Positions 43,121-51,509 of a stretch of DNA of 64,000 nt are shown here, piece after piece. The notes under the pieces are model-generated. The model searched no databases. It worked only from the letters and a program-made list of their open reading frames with translations, and was not told the origin of the DNA. Both the position numbers and the translations under genes were made by a program. The DNA lies in assembly GCF_014641695.1 (NCBI RefSeq), contig NZ_BMIF01000004.1, forward strand, positions 62,001 through 126,000. The letters are read 5' to 3'. Source of the stretch: Nitratireductor aestuarii (GTDB lineage: Bacteria; Pseudomonadota; Alphaproteobacteria; Rhizobiales; Rhizobiaceae). Position 1 is the stretch's first letter. Each line of letters begins with the position of its first letter.

Positions 43121-43921
43121 ATGAGCGACACTTTCCCCGTTACCGAACCCGTCTACGTTCACGGCCATGGCCTTCTCAAGGGCCGCAGCGTCCTGATCAC
43201 GGCAGCTGCCGGTGTGGGCATCGGCTTCGCCGCCGCAACACGCGCGGTGGAGGAGGGCTGCCGGGCAATCTTCATTTCCGACATTCATGAGCGCCGACTG
43301 GGCGAAGCTGCAGAGAAGCTGCGCGCGATCTCTCCGGATGTCGAAGTCTATTCCCAGATCTGCAACGTCACCAAGGAAGATGAGGTTCAGGCTCTCGTCG
43401 ATGCGGCTGAAGAGAAGCTGGGCGGCATCGACGTGCTGATCAACAATGCCGGTCTCGGCGGCCTCCGCAATGTTGTTGACATGCCGGACGACGAGTGGGA
43501 CCGCGTGATCGACGTAACACTCACCAGCGTGATGCGCATGACCCGCGCGACGCTCAAGAAGATGATGCCGCGCCGCAAGGGCGTGATCGTCAACAACGCT
43601 TCCGTGCTCGGCTGGCGCGCCCAGAAGGGTCAGTCGCACTATGCCGCCGCCAAGGCCGGCGTGATGGCGTTCACCCGCTGCAGCGCGCTCGAGGCTGCAG
43701 AATACGGGATCCGCATCAACGCGGTATCGCCCTCCATCGCAATGCACGAGTTCCTCAAGAAGGCCTCTACGCCGGAAGAGCTCGCCCGTCTCGCAGCAGG
43801 TGAAGCCTTCGGCCGCGCCGCAGAGGTTTGGGAAATCGCCAATGTCATGATGTTCCTCGCGAGCGACTATGCCGGCTACATGGTCGGCGAAGTGGTATCG
43901 GTCTCCAGCCAGAGGGCATAG
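43121..43921 (+). CDS. ipdF: IpdF-like SDR
   Basis: A 266-residue SDR. The N-terminus VHGHGLLKGRSVLITAAAG and the later DEWDRVIDVTLTSV, NNASVLGWRAQKGQSHY and VSPSIAMHEFLKKA follow mycobacterial IpdF almost block by block. YAAAK supplies the catalytic pair. IpdF oxidises the ring hydroxyl in 5-OH-HIP-type intermediates. It starts 9 bp after EchA20 and is 2 bp before the MaoC-like gene. Confidence 0.85.
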   Translation: MSDTFPVTEPVYVHGHGLLKGRSVLITAAAGVGIGFAAATRAVEEGCRAIFISDIHERRLGEAAEKLRAISPDVEVYSQICNVTKEDEVQALVDAAEEKLGGIDVLINNAGLGGLRNVVDMPDDEWDRVIDVTLTSVMRMTRATLKKMMPRRKGVIVNNASVLGWRAQKGQSHYAAAKAGVMAFTRCSALEAAEYGIRINAVSPSIAMHEFLKKASTPEELARLAAGEAFGRAAEVWEIANVMMFLASDYAGYMVGEVVSVSSQRA

Positions 43922-43923
43922 CC

Positions 43924-44382
43924 ATGAAACTCGTCTTCTCCTCGCCGCAGGATGTGATCGACAATATCGGGAAGAAACTCGGGCCGACCGAGTGGCTTGA
44001 GATCGATCAGGACCGGATCGACATGTTCGCCAAGGCCACTGGCGACTTCCAGTGGATCCACGTGGACCCGGAGAAGGCGAAGGACGGCCCCTTCGGCCGC
44101 ACCATCGCCCATGGCTATCTCACCATGTCGCTGATCAACATGTTCCTTCCGGACATGTTCGAGGCACAGGGCGCCAAGATGGGCGTGAACTACGGCAGCG
44201 ACCGGACGCGGTTCCCCGCCCCGGTCCCTGTCGGTTCGCGTGTCCGTGGGGTTGCCGAACTGGTCAACGGCGAGATCATCGGCGACGGCGCTGTCCAGAC
44301 CACAGTACGCGTGAGCATCGAGGTGGAAGGTTCGTCCAAGCCCGGCTGCGTCTCTGACGTCATCGGCCGCTACTATTTCTGA
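43924..44382 (+). CDS. MaoC-like (hot-dog fold) dehydratase
   Basis: A 152-residue protein of the MaoC/enoyl-CoA hydratase 2 family. Its catalytic motif region is FAKATGDFQWIHVDPEKAKDG with Asp and His, then TIAHGYLTMSL, both typical of R-specific hydratases. It is within the IpdC operon and starts 2 bp after IpdF. It probably hydrates an unsaturated CoA thioester of the pathway. ATG 43924 follows the upstream stop directly, with no visible strong RBS. Confidence 0.82.
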   Translation: MKLVFSSPQDVIDNIGKKLGPTEWLEIDQDRIDMFAKATGDFQWIHVDPEKAKDGPFGRTIAHGYLTMSLINMFLPDMFEAQGAKMGVNYGSDRTRFPAPVPVGSRVRGVAELVNGEIIGDGAVQTTVRVSIEVEGSSKPGCVSDVIGRYYF

Positions 44383-44389
44383 GGTGGCC

Positions 44390-45028
44390 ATGTCGGACGA
44401 ACTTGCCCTGCTGACGGAAATTCGTGACCGGCTCGAGCAACTGGAATCACGCGACGAAATCCGCCAGCTCATCTCGAAATATTCCATCGCGCTCGACATG
44501 CGCGACATGGATGCGATGGCCAACCTGTTCGAACCGGATGTGAAGGTCGGCAAGAATGCGCGCGGCCGGCAGGCACTTCGCGACTGGCTAGACGACACGA
44601 TGCGCAAGCAGTTCGACGGCACGTCGCATCATGTCGGCACGACCGTGATCGAGTTCATCGACCGCGACAACGCCGTGGGCATCGTCTACTCCAAGAACGA
44701 GCACGAAACCGGCCCGGAGTGGGTCATCATGCAGATGATGTACTACGATCACTACGTGCGGATCGACGGACGCTGGTGCTTCCGCCGACGCCAGCCACTC
44801 TACTGGTATGCAACGGACCTCAACAAGCCGCCCATCGGCTCGCGAAAGATGCGCTGGCCGGGCCGCGAGCCCTATGAAGGCTCGTTCCATGAGCTCTTCC
44901 CATCGTGGAAGGAATTCTGGGCGCGCAGCGGCGCATCCGAGACGCCCATCGCCGAACCCGCACCGCTGGAACAGTTCATCGAAACCATGCGCCGGGGAAA
45001 TGAGGTGGCTGGGAACAGGGTGCGGTAG
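44390..45028 (+). CDS. SnoaL/NTF2-like protein (3 of 5)
   Basis: A 212-residue protein, long for this fold. The N-terminal coiled helix LLTEIRDRLEQLESRDEI leads into LISKYSIALDMRD and later FRRRQPLYWYATDL. ATG 44390 is chosen over a GTG at 44384 because GAGGTGG ends just before it. It ends the IpdC operon and is followed by a terminator. Family members include bile-acid and steroid dehydratases. Confidence 0.72.
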   Translation: MSDELALLTEIRDRLEQLESRDEIRQLISKYSIALDMRDMDAMANLFEPDVKVGKNARGRQALRDWLDDTMRKQFDGTSHHVGTTVIEFIDRDNAVGIVYSKNEHETGPEWVIMQMMYYDHYVRIDGRWCFRRRQPLYWYATDLNKPPIGSRKMRWPGREPYEGSFHELFPSWKEFWARSGASETPIAEPAPLEQFIETMRRGNEVAGNRVR

Positions 45029-45049
45029 CCCAATAATTCCGGAATTCAA

Positions 45050-45083
45050 AATGGGCGGTCCAATGGGCCGCCCATTCTTTTTA
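45050..45083 (+). terminator. Rho-independent terminator
   Basis: AATGGGCGG pairs with CCGCCCATT and is followed by CTTTTT. It closes the IpdC/EchA20/IpdF operon. Confidence 0.8.
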
Positions 45084-45090
45084 CGCCAAG

Positions 45091-45126
45091 ATAAAAAAAG
45101 GCGGCGATCCGAATGGAGCGCCGCCA
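45091..45126 (-). terminator. Rho-independent terminator of the LuxR-type gene
   Basis: On the minus strand GGCGGCG and CGCCGCC enclose a 12-base loop, followed by TTTTTTT. It lies directly next to the plus-strand terminator, so the two transcripts converge. Confidence 0.8.
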
Positions 45127-45152
45127 ATTTGCTGGGAGGAGTCTTTTAAGGG

Positions 45153-46211
45153 TTACGCTACCTGGCGGGGAGAGCCGAGCATAGCGGCGCTGTTCAGCAC
45201 AAGGCGGACAAGCTCCGTCTGGCGGGTGATGCCGCTCTTGGAGAAGATCGAGCGGAGGTGGGCGCGTGCGGTGTTGCGCGAGATGGCAAGCGAGGCAGCC
45301 GCATCTTCCAGTGACAGGCCGGAGGCGAGACGGCGGGCAAGCGAGGCTTCCGCAGGCGTCAGATCGAAGAGCTGGCGGACCAGATCGTTCTCCACTTCAG
45401 CATTTGCTTCGGGATCGCGGATGTAGATGGCGACCACTGCCGTGCTGCCGATTGAACCCTGCTGTCGGCGGATGGGCTGGATCACAAGGCCTAGATTGCG
45501 CTGGCCGGAATTGCGGGAGATGGAGACGCCGCGCGTAATGTTCTCTCCAGAGTTCGCTGCCGCAATCGCATCGCGCAATGCGTCCTGAAGTTCGCGATCC
45601 TCGTTGGCGTAGATGGCGCGGAGGCGGCCAAGCTGGTTCTGCAGACCATCACGGGAAGCAAGATGAGCGGCTGCCATGCTGGAAGTCTTGACGACGTTGC
45701 GGTTGGCGTCGACCAGGATCACGCCAACGGACAGACGGTCCATGACGGAGGAATAGAGGACTCGTTCAACTTCGCTGGTGCCCAACTGCGCGGAAAGCTC
45801 GAGGCCGCGGCGAAGCTGGGTGACCAGGATCTCGCACAGCGAAGCCTGTTCGGCGTCGAAGGCGCTGTCCGCGCGGTCGCGATAGATCTTGAGCGTGTAG
45901 CGGGTGCCCTGCGTTTCGTTAACGGCCACGGCGCTCAGCTGCTGGCATTCCTCCTGCAGCGCAGCGAGGCGCTCCATGCACAGCTCTGAACAGAGCGAGG
46001 CATCCTGCGTGTCGTCGTCCGACTCGACGATAACGACAACCGGACAACCCTGCGAAAGACGGTCTTCAACCTGAATTGAAACGGCAGATGCGGAAAACTG
46101 GCGGCGAATGAGTGCAGCCGACTGCGACAGCGGCTTTCCAGACAGCAGGCTCTCCGAAACCTGGCTGAAGAAAAGTCCAAACTCTACAACGGAACGCGAA
46201 TGAAAAGTCAC
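45153..46211 (-). CDS. LuxR-family HTH regulator with a PAS-like sensor part
   Basis: A 352-residue regulator with a GTG start after GGGAGGA. The C-terminus is a LuxR helix-turn-helix: FDLTPAEASLARRLASG, then LAISRNTARAHLRSIFSKSG. The middle (about 160-260) looks PAS-like, with MDRLSVGVILVDANRNVV, and the N-terminal part may be another sensor domain. Its layout recalls TeiR of Comamonas, a testosterone-responsive LuxR protein. It is a single gene with a long AT-rich upstream region and lacks the island operator. Control of steroid genes is inferred from position only. Confidence 0.82.
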   Translation of the reverse strand: MTFHSRSVVEFGLFFSQVSESLLSGKPLSQSAALIRRQFSASAVSIQVEDRLSQGCPVVVIVESDDDTQDASLCSELCMERLAALQEECQQLSAVAVNETQGTRYTLKIYRDRADSAFDAEQASLCEILVTQLRRGLELSAQLGTSEVERVLYSSVMDRLSVGVILVDANRNVVKTSSMAAAHLASRDGLQNQLGRLRAIYANEDRELQDALRDAIAAANSGENITRGVSISRNSGQRNLGLVIQPIRRQQGSIGSTAVVAIYIRDPEANAEVENDLVRQLFDLTPAEASLARRLASGLSLEDAAASLAISRNTARAHLRSIFSKSGITRQTELVRLVLNSAAMLGSPRQVA

Positions 46212-46605
46212 GGTATCCTCCCGCTAGAACGTCCCCTAGTTCCAACTTACATTGACATTGTTGTCATTAATTCGACGCTTTGTCAAATGTATCTGACGAC
46301 GCGTTGAAAATTCGCCATTTGTGTCGAAAAATCGGAGTTTTCATTTTTTGTCAGCTACTTAGCTGATCCTTTGCCGGTGGATAAGTCGCGCTTCACATCC
46401 GGCATCTGCGACCGATCGCGATTATATTTTCATCGCACTGGTCGAATTATCGGCAATGATGTCCTCAAAATTGACGCCGCGTCAAATCAAAATAAAAGGG
46501 CGGGTTCCTCGCTACGCAGGACCCCGCCCTTCTTGATGAACAATCGTTGAAATATACGTCTTCAGACGGTCGCTCCTCTGCGCAAAGTCCCGCCTTTGGG
46601 ATGAT
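46212..46605. other. 394-bp intergenic region with promoter and terminator
   Basis: The part next to the LuxR start is AT-rich and contains several TGTCA/GTCAAAT-like words (for example at about 46285 and 46481), which may be regulator sites or promoter elements. No island operator copy is present. The distal end holds the minus-strand terminator of the 46606 gene. No convincing open reading frame was seen. Confidence 0.5.
46489..46530 (-). terminator. Terminator of the 50442-46606 operon
   Basis: On the minus strand GGGCGGGGTCCT pairs with AGGAACCCGCCC and is followed by TTTTATTTTGATTT. It ends the OYE/SnoaL operon. Confidence 0.82.
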
Positions 46606-47475
46606 CTACTTGCCGGGTCGCGGCGTGTAGCCATCCGCCACGATGATCGGCAGGTGGGTGAAGCCACCCTCTGGCAGGCGCATCCACGCGCCAGCAGCGA
46701 GTGCTCCGCCGTCAACGACGATCGACTGGCCGCTCACCCAACCCGACAGCCGGTCGGATGCGAGGTAGAGCGCGGCACCAGCCGAGTCTGGGCCCTCGCC
46801 GAAGCGTCCGATGGGGAACCAGCGGGAGATGTAGTCACGGTTTTCCGGCGGGACGCGCGGGGTGGCCGTGATCTGGGCGGTGTTGGTCGTTTCGGGCGCA
46901 ACGGCGTTGACGCGGATGCCGTATTGGCCAAGCTCAACGGCAAGGCTCTGGGTGAAGCCCGTCACGCCTGCCTTGAAGGCCGCATAGGCAACCGTCAACG
47001 GAATGCCGCGGAAGGCTTCCACGGTCGAGACGTTGATGATGCTGCCGCCTTCGCCGCTTCTGCGCATCAACGGAATTGCTGCGCGAGTAACCAGGAACAT
47101 GTGGCGCAGGTTGATGTGATAGAGTTGGTCCCACTGCTCTTCTGTCGAATCCTCGAACATATCCTTGTAGCCGAGGAAATCACCGACGTTGTTGACGAGC
47201 ACATCGAGGCGGCCATGGCGTTCATCAACCGCCGCGACAACAGATTTGACGTCTGCTGCCTTGCAGACATCAGCCTGCAGGACCAGATGCTCGCCACCGA
47301 TCTTCTCAAGTGCGGCCCTTGTGTCTTCCACGCGCGTAGCGTCAATCTCAGCGACGACCACCTTCATCCCGGCCGTTGCGAACAGTTCGGCAGTGGCGCG
47401 GCCAATACCGGCTCCGCCACCGGTGATCAGCGCAACCTTGCCTTCAAGCCCTAAAATCGAGCGATCTTCACTCAT
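46606..47475 (-). CDS. SDR family oxidoreductase
   Basis: A 289-residue SDR with TGGGAGIG, an NNVG motif, serine in NVSTVEA and the catalytic YAAFK. A 25-residue C-terminal tail, rich in glycine and proline, follows the DGG element. ATG 47475 overlaps the upstream SnoaL-like gene by 8 bp, and the longer in-frame start at 47571 would lie deep inside that gene. It is the last gene of a five-gene unit. Confidence 0.85.
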   Translation of the reverse strand: MSEDRSILGLEGKVALITGGGAGIGRATAELFATAGMKVVVAEIDATRVEDTRAALEKIGGEHLVLQADVCKAADVKSVVAAVDERHGRLDVLVNNVGDFLGYKDMFEDSTEEQWDQLYHINLRHMFLVTRAAIPLMRRSGEGGSIINVSTVEAFRGIPLTVAYAAFKAGVTGFTQSLAVELGQYGIRVNAVAPETTNTAQITATPRVPPENRDYISRWFPIGRFGEGPDSAGAALYLASDRLSGWVSGQSIVVDGGALAAGAWMRLPEGGFTHLPIIVADGYTPRPGK

Positions 47476-47938
47476 CTGCCTTATCCTCCCTTGGCGCCAA
47501 GTGCCGGCTTTCAACCGAAAATGTATGGGTAGCGTCGAGCTGCAGCTTCCGCTCCGCCAGCAGCCATCCACCGTCCGTGCGCACGAATTGATCGGCGTAG
47601 CGGATGGTCATTTCGTAACAGAGCGGCCTGCCTGAACTGTCGCGCATGAAGTGGCGGGCAATGCCGTAGGTTTCGGCACGGGCCGTGTCACCCTTGATGA
47701 CAGGCACCAGATTGAACACCGCATGCCAGGTTCTGGCGTAGCGTTCAGCGACCCTGCGGGGAACCTCGGAAAGCGCCTTGCGCCCCACGATGTTGCCCAA
47801 GGGAGCGACCAGTACACCGTCTTCGATGAACTGGGCGGCAAAGCGCTCGCCATCAACCTGATCCACGGCGAACGCATAGTTTTCGGCGGTGCGGCGCATA
47901 GCCAACGTCGCCAGAAGCTCCTCCCCCAGCGCCGTCAT
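47468..47938 (-). CDS. SnoaL/NTF2-like protein (4 of 5)
   Basis: A 156-residue SnoaL-fold protein with LAMRRTAENYAFAVDQVDGERFA and the strand region YEMTIRYADQFVRTDGGWLLAER. The order of helices and strands fits SnoaL_4-type dehydratases, which include bile-acid 7-alpha-dehydratases. It overlaps the upstream epimerase-like gene by 4 bp and the SDR by 8 bp. The specific reaction is not established. Confidence 0.72.
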   Translation of the reverse strand: MTALGEELLATLAMRRTAENYAFAVDQVDGERFAAQFIEDGVLVAPLGNIVGRKALSEVPRRVAERYARTWHAVFNLVPVIKGDTARAETYGIARHFMRDSSGRPLCYEMTIRYADQFVRTDGGWLLAERKLQLDATHTFSVESRHLAPREDKADE

Positions 47939-48855
47939 TTTGCTGGCGGCGTCTGGTCGACCATGGCGACAACCTCCGCAATGGTGCGGTCGATGTCATT
48001 GCGGGTGTAGCCGAGCCTGCGGGTTTCCTCCGGGTCCGGCTCATAGGCCAGGATGTTGCCGCGCCCGGGAACGATGAACGCGTCAGGCAGGATCGGATGT
48101 TCTTCGTCGCGTTCCTCAAGCACGCGGCCTGCACCAACCGCGTCAAAGATCTTCTGGAAGAAATCGCGGAAGGTAAGGTTCTCGTCGCCGATCAGATAAG
48201 CCTTGCCGGACTCGGCGTTCTGGAGTGCGCCCCAGATCGCTTCGCAGAGGGAGCGGACCGACATGTAGTTGGTGCCGCCTGCCGGCGCGTAGTCCGGGAT
48301 TTCGGGACGCTCGCCCCTGCCCCAGGCCACCAGCGATGCGTAGCGCTTGGCCGAGACACCGGGGAATGCGCCGACGATGGACGGCGGGTTCAGCGTAGAA
48401 ACGTTGAAATCCGGCGTAGCGAGCGCACGCGCGCCCTCGTCGGCCAGCTTGCGGCCACGCACATAAGCGTTGGTGTCGGCCAGATGCGGCATGACGTGGT
48501 GGTAGTAGCTGCCTAGCTGGACCAGCCGCTTGACGCCAGCGCGCTTGGCCAACGCCACGAAATTCGGCACCCCCTCGATCTGCATCTTCTGCCAGAAGGC
48601 GTTCTCATCCGTGTCGCGGGAAAGATGGCGGATGTCGTTGCCTGCCGCAAAGACAATAGCCTCGAAGGGAGCAAGGTCCGCCTCGGTAAACGTGCCCTCG
48701 GCATAGTCGCCAAGGATGACGGGGAAGCCCGCGATGGGCGACGGTCCTGTCACGGGCTTGCGCGCGGCCAGCGTTACGTCATTTCCCTTTTCCTTAAGGA
48801 ACAGCGCGGCATGCGCTCCGATCATGCCAGTGCCGCCAACGATCAGAATTTTCAC
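47935..48855 (-). CDS. NAD-dependent epimerase/dehydratase family protein
   Basis: A 306-residue extended SDR. The N-terminus ILIVGGTGMIGAHAALFL carries the Rossmann glycines, and a YHHVMPHLADTNAYVRGRK stretch supplies a YxxxK-like pair. GTG 48855 is taken as the start because TGAGGAGG lies directly before it. Family members include 3-beta-hydroxysteroid dehydrogenases, which would fit the island, but sugar epimerases share the fold. Confidence 0.82.
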   Translation of the reverse strand: MKILIVGGTGMIGAHAALFLKEKGNDVTLAARKPVTGPSPIAGFPVILGDYAEGTFTEADLAPFEAIVFAAGNDIRHLSRDTDENAFWQKMQIEGVPNFVALAKRAGVKRLVQLGSYYHHVMPHLADTNAYVRGRKLADEGARALATPDFNVSTLNPPSIVGAFPGVSAKRYASLVAWGRGERPEIPDYAPAGGTNYMSVRSLCEAIWGALQNAESGKAYLIGDENLTFRDFFQKIFDAVGAGRVLEERDEEHPILPDAFIVPGRGNILAYEPDPEETRRLGYTRNDIDRTIAEVVAMVDQTPPAK

Positions 48856-48883
48856 GGGCGTCCTCCTCAATCTTTTCGTTAAC

Positions 48884-49945
48884 TTAGCTCGCTACCGGAT
48901 AGTCGATGTAACCAGCTGGGCCGGGTGTGTAGGTCTTGGCCACATCGTAGCCGGACAGCGGAATGCCCCTGCGCAGGCGGCTCGGCAGATCCGGATTGCC
49001 GATGAACGGACGGCCAAACGAAACAGCATCCGCATCGCCGCTACGGATGGCTTCAGCAGCCATTTCGCCGGTCAGCTCGTTGTTCAGGATGAAGTTGCCG
49101 CGCCAGCGCTCCTTGACGAGAGCGTAGTTATCTACCTTCGGGAAGGTACGGCGGACGAGATGGAGGTAAGCCAGGCCGAGCTTCGACGCCTCGTCGAAGA
49201 GGAGGCCGTAAGTCTCGACCGGGTTCTCGTCGTGGATGTCGTTGTACTCGAAGCCGGGGCAGACGCGCAGGCCAACGCGCTCGAAGCCGATCGCTTCGCC
49301 CATCGCCTCAAGAACTTCCATGACGAAGCGGATGCGGTTGCGAGCGCTGCCGCCATACCGGTCAGTGCGCTGGTTCGTGTTGGACGACAGGAACTGCATG
49401 GGCAGGTAGCCGCTGGAACAGTGCAGCTCAACGCCATCCATGCCCGCCTCGCGCGCGTTCAAGGCAGCCTGCCGGAACTCGTTGACAACGCCAGGGATCT
49501 CGTCTGTGTCCAGGGCCCGAGGCTCATCCATGTCCATAAGGCCGAAGGTATCGGTGAAGATCTTCTGGTTACAGCGAATGGCCGACGGAGCGACGATCTC
49601 GGAGTCGTCGTCCTTGTTGCTCCGCGAGGCAACACGGCCGCAATGCATGATCTGCAGCACGATCTGGCTGCCTTCCCTGTGGACGGCATCGGCTACCCTG
49701 CGCCAGCCCTCGATCTGCGCACGCGAATAGATGCCCGGCGTGCGGCAATAGCCTTTGCCGGCGGGGCTCGGCTGGACACCTTCCGTAACGATCAGGCCGG
49801 CCCCGGCACGCTGGCGGTAGTATTCGACGTGCAGGTCGGTCGGTGTATCACCCTCGCCCGCACGGCTGCGGGTCATCGCGGACATGACGATGCGATTGCG
49901 AAGCTCCAGCGCGCCAAGGCGCATCGGGGTAAACAGTTCTTCCAT
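48884..49945 (-). CDS. Old Yellow Enzyme family NADH:flavin oxidoreductase
   Basis: A 353-residue FMN-dependent TIM-barrel enzyme. It begins LFTPMRLGALELRNRIVMSA and contains VELHCSSGYLPMQF, then TDRYGGSARNR and a FGRPFIGNPDLP phosphate-binding end. The family reduces activated double bonds; relatives reduce steroid enones. ATG 49945 is preferred because GAGG lies before it; an ATG at 49966 overlapping the upstream stop is the alternative. Confidence 0.85.
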   Translation of the reverse strand: MEELFTPMRLGALELRNRIVMSAMTRSRAGEGDTPTDLHVEYYRQRAGAGLIVTEGVQPSPAGKGYCRTPGIYSRAQIEGWRRVADAVHREGSQIVLQIMHCGRVASRSNKDDDSEIVAPSAIRCNQKIFTDTFGLMDMDEPRALDTDEIPGVVNEFRQAALNAREAGMDGVELHCSSGYLPMQFLSSNTNQRTDRYGGSARNRIRFVMEVLEAMGEAIGFERVGLRVCPGFEYNDIHDENPVETYGLLFDEASKLGLAYLHLVRRTFPKVDNYALVKERWRGNFILNNELTGEMAAEAIRSGDADAVSFGRPFIGNPDLPSRLRRGIPLSGYDVAKTYTPGPAGYIDYPVAS

Positions 49946-49965
49946 TACAACCTCAGGGTCTTGCA

Positions 49966-50442
49966 TCAGGCGGACTTGGGCTCGTCACCCGTGTTCAGTT
50001 CGCCAAGGACTGCACCTTCAGAGGTGCGCACGTGCAGGCGGGTGAGCCTGCGGTAGCAGAAGCGCCAGCCTTCCGGCGTCTTGCGGTATTTCTCATGATA
50101 GTGGCCGAAGCCGTGCAGCCAGTGATCCTCGTCACCCTGCTTCCAGAAGAGCATGTCTTCCATGGCCCAGATGCCTTCCGCCGTATCTGGCGAGGTGATG
50201 GTGATTTCTGGCTGGTGCGCGTGGTGGACGGAGGTGATGTGGGCCAGCACCTTCTTCAGTCGCTCAACGTTTTCCTTAGCGCCCACCGCAGGCTCGCCGC
50301 CGCCGTAGGTTTCGGAAACGTGGTCCGGGGTGTGAAGGGACTCGTATTCGTCCCAGCGCTTCTCATCCATAGCGCGAATGCGCTGACCCTTTAGCTTCTT
50401 GATTTCCTCAATGGCAATGAGGCGTTCCAGATCCGACAGCAT
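49966..50442 (-). CDS. SnoaL/NTF2-like protein (5 of 5)
   Basis: A 158-residue SnoaL-fold protein starting LERLIAIEEIKKLKGQRIRAMDEK (first helix) with a central MEDMLFWKQGDEDHWLHGFGHYHEKY. RBS GGAGGG precedes the ATG. It is the first gene of the minus-strand unit and its end overlaps the OYE region. Operator site 8 lies 91 bp upstream. Its fold makes a dehydratase or isomerase plausible. Confidence 0.72.
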   Translation of the reverse strand: MLSDLERLIAIEEIKKLKGQRIRAMDEKRWDEYESLHTPDHVSETYGGGEPAVGAKENVERLKKVLAHITSVHHAHQPEITITSPDTAEGIWAMEDMLFWKQGDEDHWLHGFGHYHEKYRKTPEGWRFCYRRLTRLHVRTSEGAVLGELNTGDEPKSA

Positions 50443-50532
50443 TGTCCCTCCACTTCCTGAGCAAGCAATGCCAGCGCACGGGCGCTGGTGCTTCGTTATC
50501 AGGCAGTTTGAGGGTGCCGCCCGGATGCGGCA

Positions 50533-50548
50533 TCGTCTGGATAAACTA
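50533..50548. promoter_or_regulatory. Steroid-island operator, site 8
   Basis: On the minus strand TAGTTTATCCAGACGA, 91 bp before the SnoaL/OYE operon at 50442. It lies between that start and the end of the SDR at 50569. Confidence 0.62.
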
Positions 50549-50568
50549 GGCGAGGAAGGGAGTGCCGT

Positions 50569-51366
50569 TTACCCCTGTTGAGGCGAGTAGCGCTGGACGA
50601 GATCAAGGAAGTGAGGCTTTTCACCGCCACCGTGGATCTGGAGCGTTGCGCCGGAAACGAATTCGGCGAGCGGGCTTGCCAGGAACAGCACGCCATTTGC
50701 AATATCATGTCCGTTGCCCATGCGCTTCATGGGGGTGGCTTCGGCAATGGCTTCCTGCGCCTCGACCGAGCCGTAGGTAAGCTCGGCGCTTTCCGTTTCG
50801 ATCAAGCCAACGATGATGGCGTTGACGCGCACCAGCGGGCCCCATTCCTGCGCAAGGCTGGTGGTGAGGCTGAGCAGACCAGCCTTGGCCGCGCCATAGG
50901 CGGCTGTGCCCGGAGAAGGACGGGTTGCGGCAACGCTGGCGATGTTGACGATGGAGCCACGCTCCGGCTGCTTGTGCATGACCTGGTAGGCGGCCTGCGA
51001 CATGTGCAGGGGCGCGATGAGGTTGAGCGTAATGATCGCTTCCGAGAAGCGTGGCGAGACGGTAGCGGCATCAACACCGGGCGAGCCGCCAGCGTTGTTG
51101 ACCAGCAGATCCAGCCTGCCGTGGCGCGCCACAACAGTATCCACAAGCTCCTTGCAGGCGGCAGCCTGACGCACGTCACAGGCGATGAACTCCGCCTTCC
51201 TGCCTTCCACCTCGGGAACGCTTTCCGGCTCGTTGCGGCCGCAGACGACAACCTTCGCGCCAGCTTCCAACAGCCTTGTCGCGATGATACGGCCGATGCC
51301 CTTTGTGCCGCCGGTGACCAGAGCCACCTTGCCCGCCATGGAAAGACTGTCGTTCGCGTCGATCAT
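50569..51366 (-). CDS. SDR family oxidoreductase
   Basis: A 265-residue classical SDR with TGGTKGIG, NNAGG, a serine in NIASVAA and the catalytic YGAAK. A C-terminal helix after the HGGGEKPHFL element is a few residues longer than usual. It is divergent from the FadD3-like gene and shares operator site 9 with it. The product could be a 3-oxoacyl-CoA or ketosteroid reductase. Confidence 0.87.
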   Translation of the reverse strand: MIDANDSLSMAGKVALVTGGTKGIGRIIATRLLEAGAKVVVCGRNEPESVPEVEGRKAEFIACDVRQAAACKELVDTVVARHGRLDLLVNNAGGSPGVDAATVSPRFSEAIITLNLIAPLHMSQAAYQVMHKQPERGSIVNIASVAATRPSPGTAAYGAAKAGLLSLTTSLAQEWGPLVRVNAIIVGLIETESAELTYGSVEAQEAIAEATPMKRMGNGHDIANGVLFLASPLAEFVSGATLQIHGGGEKPHFLDLVQRYSPQQG

Positions 51367-51430
51367 CTGCCTGCCATCCTGATACTGAAATTCGCCAAAG
51401 CATCTATAGTGCCGTCGGCTTAGCGGTCAT

Positions 51431-51446
51431 TCGTCTTTTTGGACGA
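51431..51446. promoter_or_regulatory. Steroid-island operator, site 9 (best match)
   Basis: TCGTCTTTTTGGACGA has both half-sites TCGTC and GACGA exact around a six-base spacer. It lies in a divergent promoter, 63 bp before the FadD3-like gene and 64 bp before the SDR at 51366. Confidence 0.7.
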
Positions 51447-51509
51447 TGCCTGTTCTTTCCGGGAGCGTACAGTCCACGCTCGAAAACTTGCGTATCCCGC
51501 AGTTCCCAG

